Positions 1-12,522 are shown, counted from the stretch's first letter. The stretch: DNA of 64,000 bases from Nemertoderma westbladi (GCA_032718475.1 JAUCBJ010000144.1:30151-94150), one strand, 5' to 3'. Notes: a model not told the origin generated them from the sequence alone. Numbers and translations: made by a program.

Positions 1-1693
1 CAATCTATGAAATACTATTTATAGGACTCAAATTTTCACGTAATATGGTTGGCTAACGAATAATTTTGGAAAGAATAATTGAATAAGGGGTGACAATGTA
101 ACAGGCGAGGTAGTGAAGTTGGGTTAGCCCGGGAAACTAATTTGGAAAATCGGCTGTCATTAATTAATAAAGTTTTTATTAATTTTATTAAGCAATTATT
201 TGTATTAATTTATTAAAGGGGTTTTACACAAGCCAATATACTACTGTAGGTTATCTAAATGGTTTCCGGCTTCCTTTAAGAATTTGTGATTTTAGGGTCA
301 AACCCTATTTAAAAATATTATTTTCAAATATCTCTAAAACATAATAACAATAAGAAAACATAATTATTGTTAACATAAACAAAACATAATAATAATAAAA
401 CAAAACATAATATAACAATTCGATCCAAATACTGCGTATCGTATGTAAAATAGGGACTAAACAATGACAGACCTTGTTACGCCATATTCAATTGTTTCCA
501 GGCAGTTTTTCCTCACCAACTCTATTTTAATTTACTTATATTAATTATTTAGGAATCTATCCACTGTCACACTCGCAGCGAATAAGAAAGAATGAGTAGA
601 GATGGGATACCGGTATATCTTATATACTAAAACTAACTACTCGACAACGCATTTAGGATAAACTAAAACTAAACTTTCTACAACTGTAGAGGGAATTTTA
701 TAAAACAAACAACGCTAAACCCATTGACTGCTGTTAGAGATAAGGGTATCAGACGGTAAATGCCCGATAATAATTGCGTAAGGTACATTCACAATAATTG
801 GCTGACGCCTTGGTTATTTACCGAAATGCGACAAAGCCAAATCACAAGGTATGGCGAAAATATCCGGCATATTTATTGCGCTATAAATTTTGTAGATTTC
901 ACACCAAAATTAGTTAGATACAAAGTTGCTGATCACAAAGTTGACAATTAATTTGCACTTACACAGTTGGAATTATCGCAACGATTGCCTTCCAGATTGG
1001 TGGGTTTCATGTTATTACGGTAAGTAATTGGCCAGTTCCTCTATTAATTACAACTATCATGGCAATAAATATAACGTTACTCGTTGTCTTAAGTAAACAA
1101 ATATATTCCGGATATGTATTACCTGTTAATTAGGTGTTAACTGGACAAACACTCGTTCCCATAACTAACAACCAAAAACGAACTTAAACCTAAACATCTT
1201 AACGCACTAAACTAATGCGTTTACCGGTTTTGTACTTATCAATAATTACAAAATCCTCCTCTCAACACAGAATCAATTAATAGGTCCCTAACCCTCAATT
1301 CATCACATCTCTTCTTATTTGGAGTAGGACCATCACTGTTTGAGATTTTTAAGGTAGACTTAAGAGTTGTTACAGTATATACTTAGTAGGCCTATTCGGC
1401 ATCAACAAGTTCTGTAATACCGCTCAACATTATTATGTTTAATACCAATCGATATCCAGGCTGATTCAAGATATGACCAAAAAAGTCATAGGTTTCGTTC
1501 GTTTTTTTGGTACAGTTAGATCCCATTTCTTGGGGTGTATACTTGGAGGCAGATTGGGTAACTGCAGTCGATTTAAGCCAAAACTCATTCTGAGGTCTAG
1601 AATATATGTACCAGACCAGGTATCAATCAGGGAGAAAGAATTATAAACAATAAAACGAAATTTCTGATGGTTTTAATTTCAGCCCACTAGCGG
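1..1693. other. AT-rich non-coding sequence, no gene seen
   Basis: No reading frame here looks coding. The one 63-codon frame (760-951) has no recognisable motif. Homopolymer A/T stretches and AATAA-rich runs (300-420) dominate. It may be intron or upstream sequence of the DZANK1-like gene whose last exon begins at 2890, but I see no convincing upstream exon. Confidence 0.5.
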
Positions 1694-2084
1694 TAGGGGG
1701 CCGTCCAAGTATGACGTCAGCACTTTAGGGGGGGGGGGGGGGGTGGGAAAATCTGATGACGTGCTGATGAGGGGAGGGGAGGGGGTCAGCCAAAATCTGA
1801 TGTCGGCATGTTCATTTATAGGTGCTAGAAGAGATATAGCAGAAGAGTAAATAGCTTGCCTATTTTAATTGTTCGAAGCCCCCGAAGGCCCGTAGCACGA
1901 CCTTCTGTTTCAGTTACCAGTCACCATGTTTCAGTGATTAGGACGCGAAATTTTTTTAATCTGATTTAGGGGGGGAGGGGGGGGGGGGGGGGGTCAACGC
2001 ATATCTGATGACATCTGATTTAGGGGAGGGAGGGGGTCAACATTTTGGGGAAAAGTGCAGACGTCATACTTGGACGGCCCCTAG
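1694..2084. mobile_element. MITE with GGGGCCGTCC termini and TAG duplication
   Basis: The left end (1697) reads GGGGCCGTCCAAGTATGACG and the right end (to 2081) is its reverse complement. The trinucleotide TAG flanks both sides (1694-1696 and 2082-2084). The 385-bp interior has no transposase and holds two poly-G runs (1728-1743 and 1977-1993). It also repeats phrases such as 'ATCTGATGACGT' and 'GGGGGTCA'. A 3-bp TSD with G/C-rich ends fits PIF/Harbinger-like non-autonomous elements, but that assignment is inference. Confidence 0.75.
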
Positions 2085-2889
2085 ACTAGATAACTGCCAA
2101 CGAATTAGCACCCCCACAAAGATGCTGCCATACGGATGGATGGTCGAGCATGTATTTCTGGCAAGTTTCAGCTTATGTGAACGGCGAGTTCAAATGAGCG
2201 AAGGACTTTCAGACATTTCGCCCTCTAGCGGCAAACTGGAGAACTACACACCGAGTATCGTCCCCACAAAAACGCAGGCTGTGTTCTATTACATATCTCA
2301 CAAGCTTTAGATTGAACCGATCATGAATAACGAAATGAGAAAATGATTTCACTATCAGACATTTCACCCTCCGACGGCAGACTGGAGAACTTAGGCCTAT
2401 TAGCTAGCTTCCTTTGGGGCTAATCAGTCTGAAAAAAGGGAAATAATTTATTTATTCATGGCAAAATGAAATAGGAATACAAAATAGTATTGGACCTTCT
2501 GCTAATAATGTTCTATCATTATCACTTGTTCCTATGACAATATAAATAAATTTTGTACCAACTCTGCTAAACTGTGCCTAACGAAAATGATGTAATTTAA
2601 ATGATGCCTGAAAATTATCTAAAAATCGGCGGAGGATATTTTTATCTAAAATCGAATGGGCGGAGCCGGAGGATATTTGTTTTTTTTTAATATATGGTCA
2701 AAGGACCGCTTATTGTATATTATATAAGCATCTAGGTTACTAGGTACCGGTACCACGGATTAGGCCATGTGTATAGGCCTAATAGCATAGTTCATAAACT
2801 GAAAGTAATTCGCTACAAAAGTGTATTTGCCATAACAGTGTCACGCTTCTTGTTGATATTATAATATGTTTGCAATTTAATTATTTTAG
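2085..2889. other. Probable intron of the DZANK1-like gene
   Basis: This stretch ends in a 3' splice acceptor (pyrimidine/A-rich TTAATTATTTTAG, AG at 2888-2889). It has no coding frame of note. A ~38-bp phrase containing GGCAAACTGGAGAACT occurs at 2209-2246 and again, diverged, at 2355-2392. A third reverse-oriented relative is near 38288-38312. Confidence 0.45.
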
Positions 2890-4349
2890 GTAAGAGAGTT
2901 TGTTTGAACTGCGGTGCCGGGAACCCGTCCAATATGAGTAGCTGCATCGTCTGCGAGGCGAATCTGCGGGAGCCGACGGAGAGTTCGATCAACCGTGGAA
3001 GTTCGGCACCGATCGTTGCAAACCGGGACTCGTTGCTCGTCGGCTGCGTCAAGTGCGGCCGAGTCAACAACCCGGACGCGCGGTACTGCGACTGGTGCGG
3101 CGCGCAGCCACAGGGCCGGCCGGCGCTGCTGAATGAGTGCGGTAAGTGCGGCGGCCGCAACGGAATAGCGTCGCGGTTCTGTTCCACGTGCGGCGCGTTG
3201 CTCGAGCCGCCGGCGCGCATCGATCCCCGTAACAGCGGGTTGACGCTGTCCCGGGGCGAGCCGATGGCCGAGTCTGTCCGGAAGTATGCCGGCGCGCCGG
3301 CTAGTTGGACACCGATATCGTTACCGGTGGGAAAGATAATCGGTAAGAAAGAAAGCGGGACCCAAACCGTCGGGTTGTTCTATCCGTCGAACAAGGAGTT
3401 GGATAAAAGTCGTTTGGTACAGGAGACAAAGAGGATCATAGAGGAGGGAGTGTCGACCACCTCGAAGAAATGGAACCCGACGGCGGTAAGTCCGGGACGC
3501 GGCTACTGGCGGCAACAGATCGAGCACATCTGCGGGAACCTCCGGGCCTACACGTCCGGACAGAGCGACTTCCGGGCGGCCATCTCGGAAGGTCGGATGG
3601 GCCGGATGCTGAGCGGGAGCGTCCGGGAGGACGGCCACGAGCTCAGCGTCACGCTGAACTTCCCATTGCGACAACAGCGGGACGACCCGTTGCGCGGGAA
3701 GAATCTCAACGTGACGTCGCAGGGGAAGTTTCTATCGGAGGTTATCGGCTCGACGCGACATCAGCTGACCACTTCGGACGATTCCGGGACCGAGTTCGAG
3801 TCGGTTACCACGGAAACAGAACCGAAAGGTAAGTTTTTAGGAAATAAAAAGCGTAAGAAGATAAAGAAGAAAGTCTTCGATGTCGATTTGTCTCCAGCAG
3901 ATCGTCTTCTTCTTAAGGAGGTTGGGGATTCCGGGAGAGGGGACGTGGAGACGTTGCGGCAGCTGATAGACGAGGGAGCGGAACCCAACATCCTCGACGA
4001 GAAGGGGTTCCCGGCGCTGTTCCTGGCGGTGCGGAACAACCACGTGGACGCGATCGGGACGCTGGTCTCCGCCGGTGCCGACCTGAAGCGGCGAGCGGGG
4101 CCTCGGGGCAACTCGGCGCTGCACGAGGCCGTGTTGTTGGGGCCCGCGGGGCAGGAAGCCATAGACGCCTTGCTAACCGCCGGGGCCAATACCAAGTGGC
4201 GCAACGATAAAGGGGAGACGCCATACGATCTCGCCGTGCAGGGCGGTTACGATAGTATCGTTAATATGTTCGCGAGTAACGTAGGGCAACAGCTGCTCGA
4301 TAAGATAAACAAACCGAAACGAGGATCCATTAGTGTCGACGTTTTCTAG
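2890..4349 (+). CDS. DZANK1: DZANK1-like protein, 3' terminal exon (double zinc ribbon and ankyrin repeats)
   Basis: This is the last coding exon of a multi-exon gene. The acceptor AG is at 2888-2889. After two bases completing a split codon, the frame reads KRVCLNCGAGNP and stays open for about 485 codons to TAG at 4347-4349. Three zinc-ribbon half/whole units with CxxC pairs are visible: CLNC...CIVC (about 2901-2965), CVKC...CDWC (3049-3110) and CGKC...CSTC (3139-3195). A conserved middle block follows (GTQTVGLFYPS near 3358, SPGRGYWRQQIEHICGNL near 3490). Then comes a Lys-rich linker (about 3840-3875) and ankyrin-type repeats (about 3900-4290) with ALHEAVLLG and TPYDLAVQGG signatures. The order of zinc ribbons, middle block and C-terminal ankyrins matches vertebrate DZANK1, a poorly characterised protein linked to ciliary/dynein transport in fish. 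GC content is far above the flanking DNA, as expected for a real exon. No ATG lies at the exon start; the 5' exons are outside the window or unrecognised. Confidence 0.88.
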
Positions 4350-4580
4350 GAGGTTTCGTGTGTAGCATTGATGCGGGGCTGTGGCGGTGTACTGTTGTGA
4401 TTTATTCCACACAATTTGATTTATTTAAAATTTAATTTGTTGGAGGTGGGTGGGGGGAGGGGGGGGGGGGGGGGCGACCACGAATTTCGGTTTGACTGTA
4501 ATGTGTGTAATTTTTTGACGGTTAATTACATGTTAAATAATTAATTTAAAACAATTAAATAATAATAATACTTTAATAAA
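4350..4580 (+). terminator. 3' UTR and candidate poly(A) signal of the DZANK1-like gene
   Basis: After the stop codon the sequence becomes AT-rich. An AATAAA hexamer lies at 4575-4580. A 16-base poly-G run (4459-4474) sits inside this putative 3' UTR. The cleavage site cannot be placed from sequence alone. Confidence 0.4.
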
Positions 4581-5838
4581 TTCATTATAGTTGCATCTTA
4601 AATAATAATGTATTACATTATTCTCATTGGTCGATATATTTATTATATTTAGGCCCGATATAATTTTATCTTCTGTAAAATCGATCGATAATAGTAAAAA
4701 TATCTTCGCTTTATTATGTGGTTTAAACTTATTAAACAAACATTAATTATTATTTCCAGTATTATTGATGTTTTATATGTTTCTACCGAACCATAAATTC
4801 GTTTATTCTTCAACATTCCACATTGCCACTCATTGTCGTTGAATTCGATATATTTATTGATGTAATCATTCTGATGATTAATTAATTGAACGTAAATGAA
4901 TTTTCTACATTGTTACCTTTCTTTTTAAATGTTTAGTATTTATTTATATTTAGTTGTTAGGTGATAATTAACTATTGTCATGTTTTATTTGTAAATTAGC
5001 ACGTTTTTTTATATATATTATGTCTCTGTTAAATATATTACACATGATCCACCAACTATAATGAAAATGAATTATTCCGTGTAACTTACGTCAAGGGCAT
5101 TCGCATCCTCGTAGTCCATATGAACATTCTGCTCGAAAAAAATCGAGCAATTTTTATTTCGCAGTTTCAAGGAAAGTAACCTTATTTTTCAAATTAAATT
5201 TCACATTTTCAATAAAAAGCGAAAAGTTTTTTTCGTAAATAAGGTATAATAGATGGACAATAAATAGCACAAGTAACATTATGAACAAGTAAAAAAAGGC
5301 CCAATTTTACAAGTTTGAACCTTCCTGAGCAAAACTTTATTTCCGAAGTCAGTTTTAAGTTTTTAAAAAATCTGGTCTGTTTGTATGATATATGTTGGTC
5401 TCTTTGTCAAAATAAAAGAAAAGCACATCACCTAACTAAATGTTTTGCTACGGTTGGGGAGTTTTCAAGATCGCTGAAGGGCTTTCCATAAATGACGTCA
5501 CGGGGGAGGGAGGGGATCGAAGATTTCGTGACAAATTGTTACACGGGGGGGGGGGGGGGGGGGGTCATCCATTTTGTGATTTCTTCACATTGATCATGGT
5601 TATAGAATATATCCGTACGAGCCAATATTTGACTGAAGTTGTAAAGTGTAGTAACTATTTGTTAAGCGCGACAAACTGACAGACATAAAGAGAGACGCTG
5701 CTCCGTCAAATTATAAAATTGATATCGAAAATAGAGTCCGAACAATAAAATCCATACAAACAAACAATCCAAACAAATAAATAAAGATATTTTTTTAGCC
5801 AATAATAGGCGCCTTTGAGGCAAACTTGAGTTTTTCAG
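4581..5838. other. Non-coding; poly-G tract and a repeat-derived fragment
   Basis: No coding frame is supported. Positions about 5405-5480 contain CACCTAACTAAA...TTGCTAC followed by a degenerate 'GTTTTCAAGATCG' phrase. Both match the repeat family clustered at 56.6-59.1 kb (compare 58410-58450). Positions 5478-5564 contain TTTCCATAAATGACGTCACG and a 20-base G run (5545-5564), resembling the interior of the 1697-2081 MITE. No matching right end is visible, so it may be truncated. Confidence 0.45.
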
Positions 5839-5840
5839 TT

Positions 5841-5990
5841 CCTTCTTGGTGTAGTGGTTGCATTGAATTCACATCTCTCCGGAGGTCGTGGGTTCGATGC
5901 CAGCATGGGGTCCCGGGGAGTTTTCGTTCTGTCTTGCATCCTTAAATGGTAGCTAAAGTAAATAAAAACTATATTGGAATGGGGTATGGG
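5841..5990 (+). mobile_element. tRNA-derived SINE-like copy
   Basis: An A box (TGGTGTAGTGG, 5847-5857) and a perfect B box (GGTTCGATGCC, 5891-5901) are spaced as in a tRNA gene. They are followed by a non-tRNA body (GGGGTCCCGGGGAG...). The acceptor-stem ends do not pair cleanly and there is no proper 3' trailer, so this looks like the head of a SINE. The 3' end of the element was not determined. Confidence 0.55.
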
Positions 5991-6719
5991 GATTCCACTG
6001 AGTAATTTTTAAGTACAATTAATTAGGGCCTACTTAAATCTTATAAGTAGAAAATGACAAAATTTCATGAAAGGACACGCTAAAAATTCAGTTTTTAGTG
6101 CAACTAACATAATTACCACATTTAGCGTTGAATAAAAGTCTGTGGTCGCAATATTCGCTTAATTAATCTTTTTGGTTACCACAACTGCAATTCCCGTACT
6201 ACAATTATTAAACATACGGGTTGCCTTCCCGAGTACGAATACTTCCCGAGTAAGTTCGTATATCTTAAAATGTATATTCAAATCAAACTAAATTGTGAAG
6301 GGTAATTAAGGTTCTGTCTATTACAATTAAATAATGTTATTATTATTATTGTTATATAATTTCTGTTATTATCTTGGATTTCATTGTTATTCTATTCATT
6401 TTGTATTGAGATAAAAAAATATTGGGGAAAAAAAACATTAAGAAAAAAACATTGAGAAAAAAATAAGTGTAATTTTTTCTCAATGTTTTAGTGGTAGAAA
6501 AAATAAACACTCTTTACTTACATCTGTTGGGGCAGCCAGCAAAAAGAGCCATACTAATAAGACGCTTGCTTATTGTATATTTCTTAAAATCATTGGCTTG
6601 GGTTTGGGTATTTAGAGAGTCTTTATAATTAGCTAAATTATTTCGTTGAGGCATTGACATTGTAAATTAATGCAATAATATTTCAGTATCAATACTATCG
6701 GCATAAGGTAAGCATAAGG
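5991..6719. other. AT-rich non-coding sequence, nothing recognised
   Basis: There are no coding frames. A short inverted pair of A-rich/T-rich phrases occurs at about 6430-6500 (AAAACATTGAGAAAAAA and TTTTTTCTCAATGTTTT). Otherwise I see nothing. Confidence 0.4.
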
Positions 6720-8904
6720 TACAGTGGATTGTTTATGGTACAGTGGGTTGTTTATGGTACAGTGGGTTGTTTATGGTACTGTGGGTTGTTTATGGCACAG
6801 TGGGTTGTTTATGGTACAGTGGGTTGTTTATGGCACAGTTGGTTGTTTATGATACAGTGGGTTGTTTATGGTACAGTGGGTTGTTTATGGTACAGTGGGT
6901 TGTTTATGGTACAGTGGGTTGTTTATGGTACAGTGGGTTGTTTATGGTACAGTGGGTTGTTTATGGTACAGTGGGTTGTGGGTTGTTTATGGTACAGTGG
7001 GTTGTTTATGGTACAGTGTGTTGTTTATGGTACAGTGTGTTGTTTATGGTACAGTGGGTTGTTTATGGTACAGTGGTTTGTTTATGGTACAGTGGGTTGT
7101 TTATGGTACAGTGTGTTGTTTATGGTGCAGTGTGTTGTTTATGGTACAGTGGGTTGTTTATGGTACAGTGGTTTGTTTATGGTACAGTGGGTTGTTTATG
7201 GTACAGTGTGTTGTTTATGGTACAGTGGGTTGTTTATGGTACAGTGGGTTGTTTATGGTACAGTGGGTTGTTTATGGTACAGTGGGTTGTTTATGGTACA
7301 GTGTGTTGTTTATGGTACATTGGGTTGTTTATGGTACAGTGGGTTGTTTATGGTACATTGGGTTGTTTATGGTACAGTGGGTTGTTTATGGTACAGTGGG
7401 CTGTTTATGGTACAGTGTGTTGTTTATGGTACAGTGGGTTGTTTATGGTACAGTGTGTTGTTTATGGTACAGTGGGTTGTTTATGGTACAGTGGGTTGTT
7501 TATGGTACAGTGGGTTGTTTATGGTACAGTGGGTTGTTTATGGTACATTGGGTTGTTTATGGTACAGTGGGTTGTTTATGGTACAGTGGTTTGTTTATGG
7601 TACAGTGGGTTGTTTATGGTACAGTGGGTTGTTTATGGTACAGTGTGTTGTTTATGGTACAGTGGGTTGTTTATGGTACAGTGGGTTGTTTATGATACAG
7701 TGGGTTGTTTATGGTACAGTGGGTTGTTTATGGTACAGTGGGTTGTTTATGGTACAGTGGGTTGTTTATGGTACAGTGAGTTGTTTATGGTACAGTGGGT
7801 TGTTTATTGTACAGTGGGTTGTTTATGGTACAGTGGGTTGTTTATGGTAGAGTGGGTTGTTTATGGTACAGTGGGTTGTTTATGGTACAGTGGGTTGTTT
7901 ATGGTACAGTGGGTTGTTTATGGTACAGTGGGTTGTTTATGGTACAGTGGGTTGTTTATGGTACAGCGGGTTGTTTATGGTACAGTGGGTTGTTTATGGT
8001 ACAGTGGGTTGTTTATGGTACAGTGGGTTGTTTATGGTACAGTGGGTTGTTTCTGATACAATGGGTTGTTTATGATACAGTGGGTTGTTTATGGTACAGT
8101 GGGTTGTTTATGGTACAGTGGGTTGTTTATGGTACAGTGGGTTGTTTATGGTACAGTGGGTTGTTTATGGTACAGTGGGTTGTTTATGGTACAGTGGGTT
8201 GTTTATGGTACAGTGGGTTGTTTCTGATACAGTGGGTTGTTTATGGTATAGTGGGTTGTTTATGGTACAGTGGGTTGTTTATGGTACAGTGGGTTGTTTA
8301 TGGTACAGTGGGTTGTTTATGGTACAGCGGGTTGTTTATGGTACAGTGGGTTGTTTATGGTACAGTGGGTTGTTTATGGTACAGTGGGTTGTTTATGGTA
8401 CAGTGGGTTGTTTCTGATACAATGGGTTGTTTATGATACAGTGGGTTGTTTATGGTACAGTGGGTTGTTTATGGTACAGTGGGTTGTTTATGGTGCAGTG
8501 GCTTGTTTATGGTACAGTGTGTTGTTTATGCTACAGTGTGTTGTTTATGGTACAGTGGGTTGTTTCTGATACAGTGGGTTGTTTATGGTATAGTGGGTTG
8601 TTTATGGTACAGTGGGTTGTTTATGGTACAGTGGGTTGTTTATGGTACAGTGGGTTGTTTATGGTACAGTGGGTTGTTTATGGTACAGTGGGTTGTTTAT
8701 GGTACAGTGGCTTGTTTATGGTACAGTGGCTTGTTTATGGTACAGTGGGTTGTTTATGGTACAGTGGGTTGTTTATGGTACAGTGGGTTGTTTATGATAC
8801 AGTGGGTTGTTTATGGTACAGTGGGTTGTTTATGGTACAGTGGGTTGTTTATGGTACAGTGGGTTGTTTATGGTACAGTGGGTTGTTTATGGTACAGTGG
8901 GTTT
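6720..8904 (+). repeat. 19-bp minisatellite, about 115 units
   Basis: The unit is TTGTTTATGGTACAGTGGG. Most units match it exactly; recurrent variants are GTGTG for GTGGG, ACATTGGG, GTGGTTT, TTTCTGATACA and GTGGCTTG. One out-of-register insertion lies near 6975. Because 19 is 1 mod 3 and the unit has no stop in any + frame, all three + frames stay open for long stretches and read the same 19-residue repeat. Those frames are period artefacts. Variant units recur in blocks (for example the TTTCTGATACA units near 8051, 8221, 8411 and 8560), suggesting higher-order duplication. Confidence 0.97.
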
Positions 8905-9620
8905 AGCGTAAATCTCTCACTTTTCTGCTTTTAAATGTAAGAGGACAGGAGTATACTTTTTTCTTTCTCAAAAAATATATGGTGCGCGTCGTCGTCGTCC
9001 CATTCAGCCATTGCGGATCCGCACCTGTGTGGCTGTCAGGCTGTGCGTAGGTTAGTTGAATACAGCAATAGACTGATAGTTGTTACCGCAAGCAAACACG
9101 TACTGGCGTACCACAGTCTGAGTGTCTGCAGGTCTGGCAGTATTCATGTATTCCGGTATTCAGGCAGTCAGGTATTGCAGTACAGCAGTTAGGCAGTACA
9201 GCAGTAGGCAGTAGGTTCCAACTACAAACGACTACATGACTACTGGTCTGCTGGTAGAATGGACATGGATTAGGCTATATCTGTAATACCAGGTTGCCAT
9301 CTGGCCAGTGCTGCAGTCCTGTAGTGGCCATGGCATGGCAGCCAAGTTCAAGTCTGAAAGTACTGCAGTACTGATACTGACAGACTGAAGTAGGCCTATG
9401 TAATAATTACGGTCGCTACCGGTTACACCTGTACACGCAACACCAACACGGCTGCACGAGCTGACGACAGGACGAGTGCACGGTACATACAGACATCAGG
9501 ACATACTGACATAAGACAGTAAGAAATGAGAGTCTGACTGTCTGAGAGGCAGTCAGACTCAGACAGTGAGTCACTGCGTCAGTCAGTCAGTCAGTAGGTA
9601 CGTCAGTACGTGGCACCGGC
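8905..9620. other. Non-coding, rich in CAGT/ACTG words
   Basis: No gene is seen. From about 9100 the sequence is dominated by interleaved CAGTC, CAGGCAGT, GTACTG and GACAGT words, including a CAGT run at 9570-9595. The same low-complexity flavour recurs near 34.0 kb, 36.4 kb and 50.9 kb. Confidence 0.4.
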
Positions 9621-10116
9621 ACCGGCAGTTAGGTACAATGGCCAAATCTGGCAATGATTGTGATTGCAATATTTGGCAACCAAGCAAAATCTGGCGACAT
9701 TTCTGATTGCCTGATTTGGCAACTATATAAAGCCGTTGTTGCCATATTTGGCAACTTAACTAACTCATTGAATAGCCTATGGCTTATATGGTTCTGCGTC
9801 ATTAAGTCCTTCTATGGCAGTATGGTCATTCCTTAGATCCTGAAATGTTAATGTTAGGCCTAGACAGCTAGAAAAAAGGGGTAGGGCCAGGCAGGTTACA
9901 GGTTATACTTAGACCGTTAAGTTCTAACTTCTAACCAATACTGAATACAGCAATATATCCTAATAAATGAGGTGAGAGTGTGAGTCAAAAACACAAACAC
10001 AGACTGACTGGTTTATTTTTGCTAGTAATCTCTGGCGCTGCTTGGGGAGGTGGTTGATTGTTGTTTGTACCAATAATAGTTTAGTAGTTAAAGATTGTAA
10101 CTGTCTGACTGTCAGT

Positions 10117-12522
10117 CAGGGAGATCATCAATTTTGGGGTTACCCCAAATTTCGAATTCTGGTAATAGGCTGTCGAAAATTGGGGTTTTTTGTTCAAATT
10201 TGAGGTATTTTTAGGCTCATAATAACGAGTGTTGCTGCGACTTAGGGAAACTGTTGGAGCAACTTTTACTTTTAATATGTTAAAATATATTGTAAAATAA
10301 GAACTTTCATCGATGCAATAAAATATTTCACCGATGCAAACATGCTTTTATTGGGGGGCGAAAATTGAAATTTGAGGTTAAACCTCAAATTTGAGATAAA
10401 ACCTCAAATTTCGCCAGTCTTTACAACATCACCAGCCTGCCAGCAGTAGGGTGTAGCAGTAGGCTTTGCTGCTTAGTGCTTATAGAGCTTGGTGATAATG
10501 GGTGACCAGTGTAACCAGTGACCAATGTGACATGACATGTTTAAAACTTTAATGATTGTTAACTCCTTTAGTGATTGGTGAGAAAAATGCAGAAGACTAG
10601 AGAAATTCGCTATACTATTCGCCTTACTGCCTTACTGTTGGTAAGAAGAACAGTAGACCAAAGCCTCACTGTTGGGAGATTCAAGCTCACACAGCTGCAC
10701 AGTCACAGACTCAGGAAGGCCTACTATATCTTGTAGATGTCAGGATGTTGAATCAATTCCAGAATTTGGAAGTTTACATATTCTGGCATTCATCTGTTCT
10801 GTTCATCATTCACATCACACATCTTCGGAAAAAAATATGTTTTCTGGTTGTTGATGTCCTCTTTAAAACTTTGTGTACATCAAATGAAGCCATTCCTCTC
10901 CTGACAGCCTGAAGACTTATGTAATATTCGCCTGCCCTAGCTCTATCTGTCAATTGGAATACTGTACCATCATTCTTCCACAGTTTGGAGCCCATTTCTA
11001 GAGAAATGTTGCCGCAAAGGTTGACGTGGTTTATACAATATATGTGGACTTGATTATTTTGTTAGTTATTCTATACGACTGGAGACTCTAAAGGCCATGC
11101 CCCGCCCATCTGCCCATGCTCCCATGTCTGCATGTCCCATACATCACCTCTTCTTATCCAGTTATCAGGGCCATTAACATATGGAACATGCTGGACCTGG
11201 AACACAGTAGAAACATCATCATCACTAATCGCTATTCTTTTAAACAGTCTTTAGACTCTGCTTTCTTATCAAGACATCTGAAATGTTTTAGAAATCTAAA
11301 TGACTGTTTGTTTATACTATACATACATACATCCTTTTAAATTGACCTTATGAGGAACCAGAATCATTTATAACTTGGGCAAAAAGTATAACCTTTTTCA
11401 CTAACCTATTCTCGAGGCTTTATCTCATCTCTGGCTGGAGTACACCTTGCACTCTTGCAGGCATTAAATTTGCATTGCAATAGTGTGTAGGGATGGATTT
11501 TGCTCAACTTTCGATCAAAAATTTGATCAACACATTCAATGAAATTTTAGAAATTCCTCCAAAAATATTTTGGCACTTTGTCAAATCAAATAGGTGACCC
11601 TCCTAATCTGCTAATCCTGAAATCACCAGCTAATCCTGAAATTTAGTGCAGGTGATATCAATATTCCTAACTCTTGTTTATTGTTTTTTGGTTACTTTCA
11701 ACTCACTTCTGTAACCTGCTCCTTTGCTAACCCTGTAACCGGGCACTAGTGAAAGTGACTTTAGTTTAGGTGATTTCAGGATTAGCAGATTAGGAGCTAG
11801 GAGGGTCCCCTATTTGACACAAATGCCAATGTTTTATTTTACTTTTTTTACCGGGAGAAAAAGTGAAATCAATGCAAAATTATGGCTCTATGGTACATTA
11901 TTATGTGGCAATATTATTCAATATTATTGCAGGTTGCTGTGTTGCCGACTTTGCAAAAGCTGTGCCCAACAAAAAGTTACAATATTCAGATATTATGGGG
12001 ACAACTTTTTCCCTACCAGTAGGAAAAAAAAGTAGGCCTACTACTTTTTCTCCCGATTTTATGGCATATTCAAGCAAAAAAGTAACAATATAAAAATATA
12101 AGTTCTTTAAGCTCTGTACTTCGTTTTATATGTCTACCATCTGATCATACCACCCCACTGCACCCCTACCGCCCTGCCAGTAGCCTTTTTAAGTATAAGC
12201 CTTTTTAAACTAATACTGTATATGTTTTAAATATTATATTTCACAACACTCAGACACTAGGCCTACATCAGTTTATTTTTTTACCTTTGCAATACAGTAA
12301 CAAGCTAACAACTGAACAACTACTGAACAAGGCCAACTATGACTTCTGGCCAATTATGACTATTCTGTCTGTATCTGACTGACTATGCTGCTATGAAATT
12401 CAAATTTGGGGTAAAACTCCAATTTAGAGAATTAACCTAACCTTGTATTAAATTTGAGGTAATTCCAAAATTGGGTCTATAATTTGAAATTTGAGGTATT
12501 CTCAAATTTGATGATCTCCCTG
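10117..12522. mobile_element. Nested hAT-like element with CAGGG ends
   Basis: The left end reads CAGGGAGATCATCAA (10117) and the right end TTGATGATCTCCCTG (to 12522). The inverted match continues outward through GTCAGT. Inside each end are repeated 'AAATTTGAGGT' and 'ACCTCAAATTT' phrases (about 10135-10415 and 12395-12515), forming the subterminal arms. CAGGG termini are typical of hAT elements. No clean 8-bp TSD was found because the flank is CAGT-rich. No transposase frame survives. Confidence 0.65.
11095..11340 (+). pseudogene. Possible remnant of a retroelement polymerase C-terminus
   Basis: A 74-codon frame reads SYPVIRAINIWNMLDLEHS...SFKQSLDSAFL. This resembles the 'FFPR...WN.LP...SFK..L' tail often seen after non-LTR or Penelope-like reverse transcriptases. 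It is short, isolated and lies within a DNA element, so the call is weak. Confidence 0.25.

Noticed and set aside
5841-5915. Functional tRNA gene
   Set aside because: A and B boxes are good, but the acceptor stem does not close and a non-tRNA body follows directly, so a SINE head is likelier.
6720-8904. CRISPR array
   Set aside because: Units are contiguous without spacers, the genome is eukaryotic and there are no cas genes.
6729-8934. Several long + strand reading frames (up to 437 codons) in the 19-bp array
   Set aside because: All follow from a stop-free unit whose length is 1 mod 3. Every frame gives the same 19-residue cycle and there is no domain.
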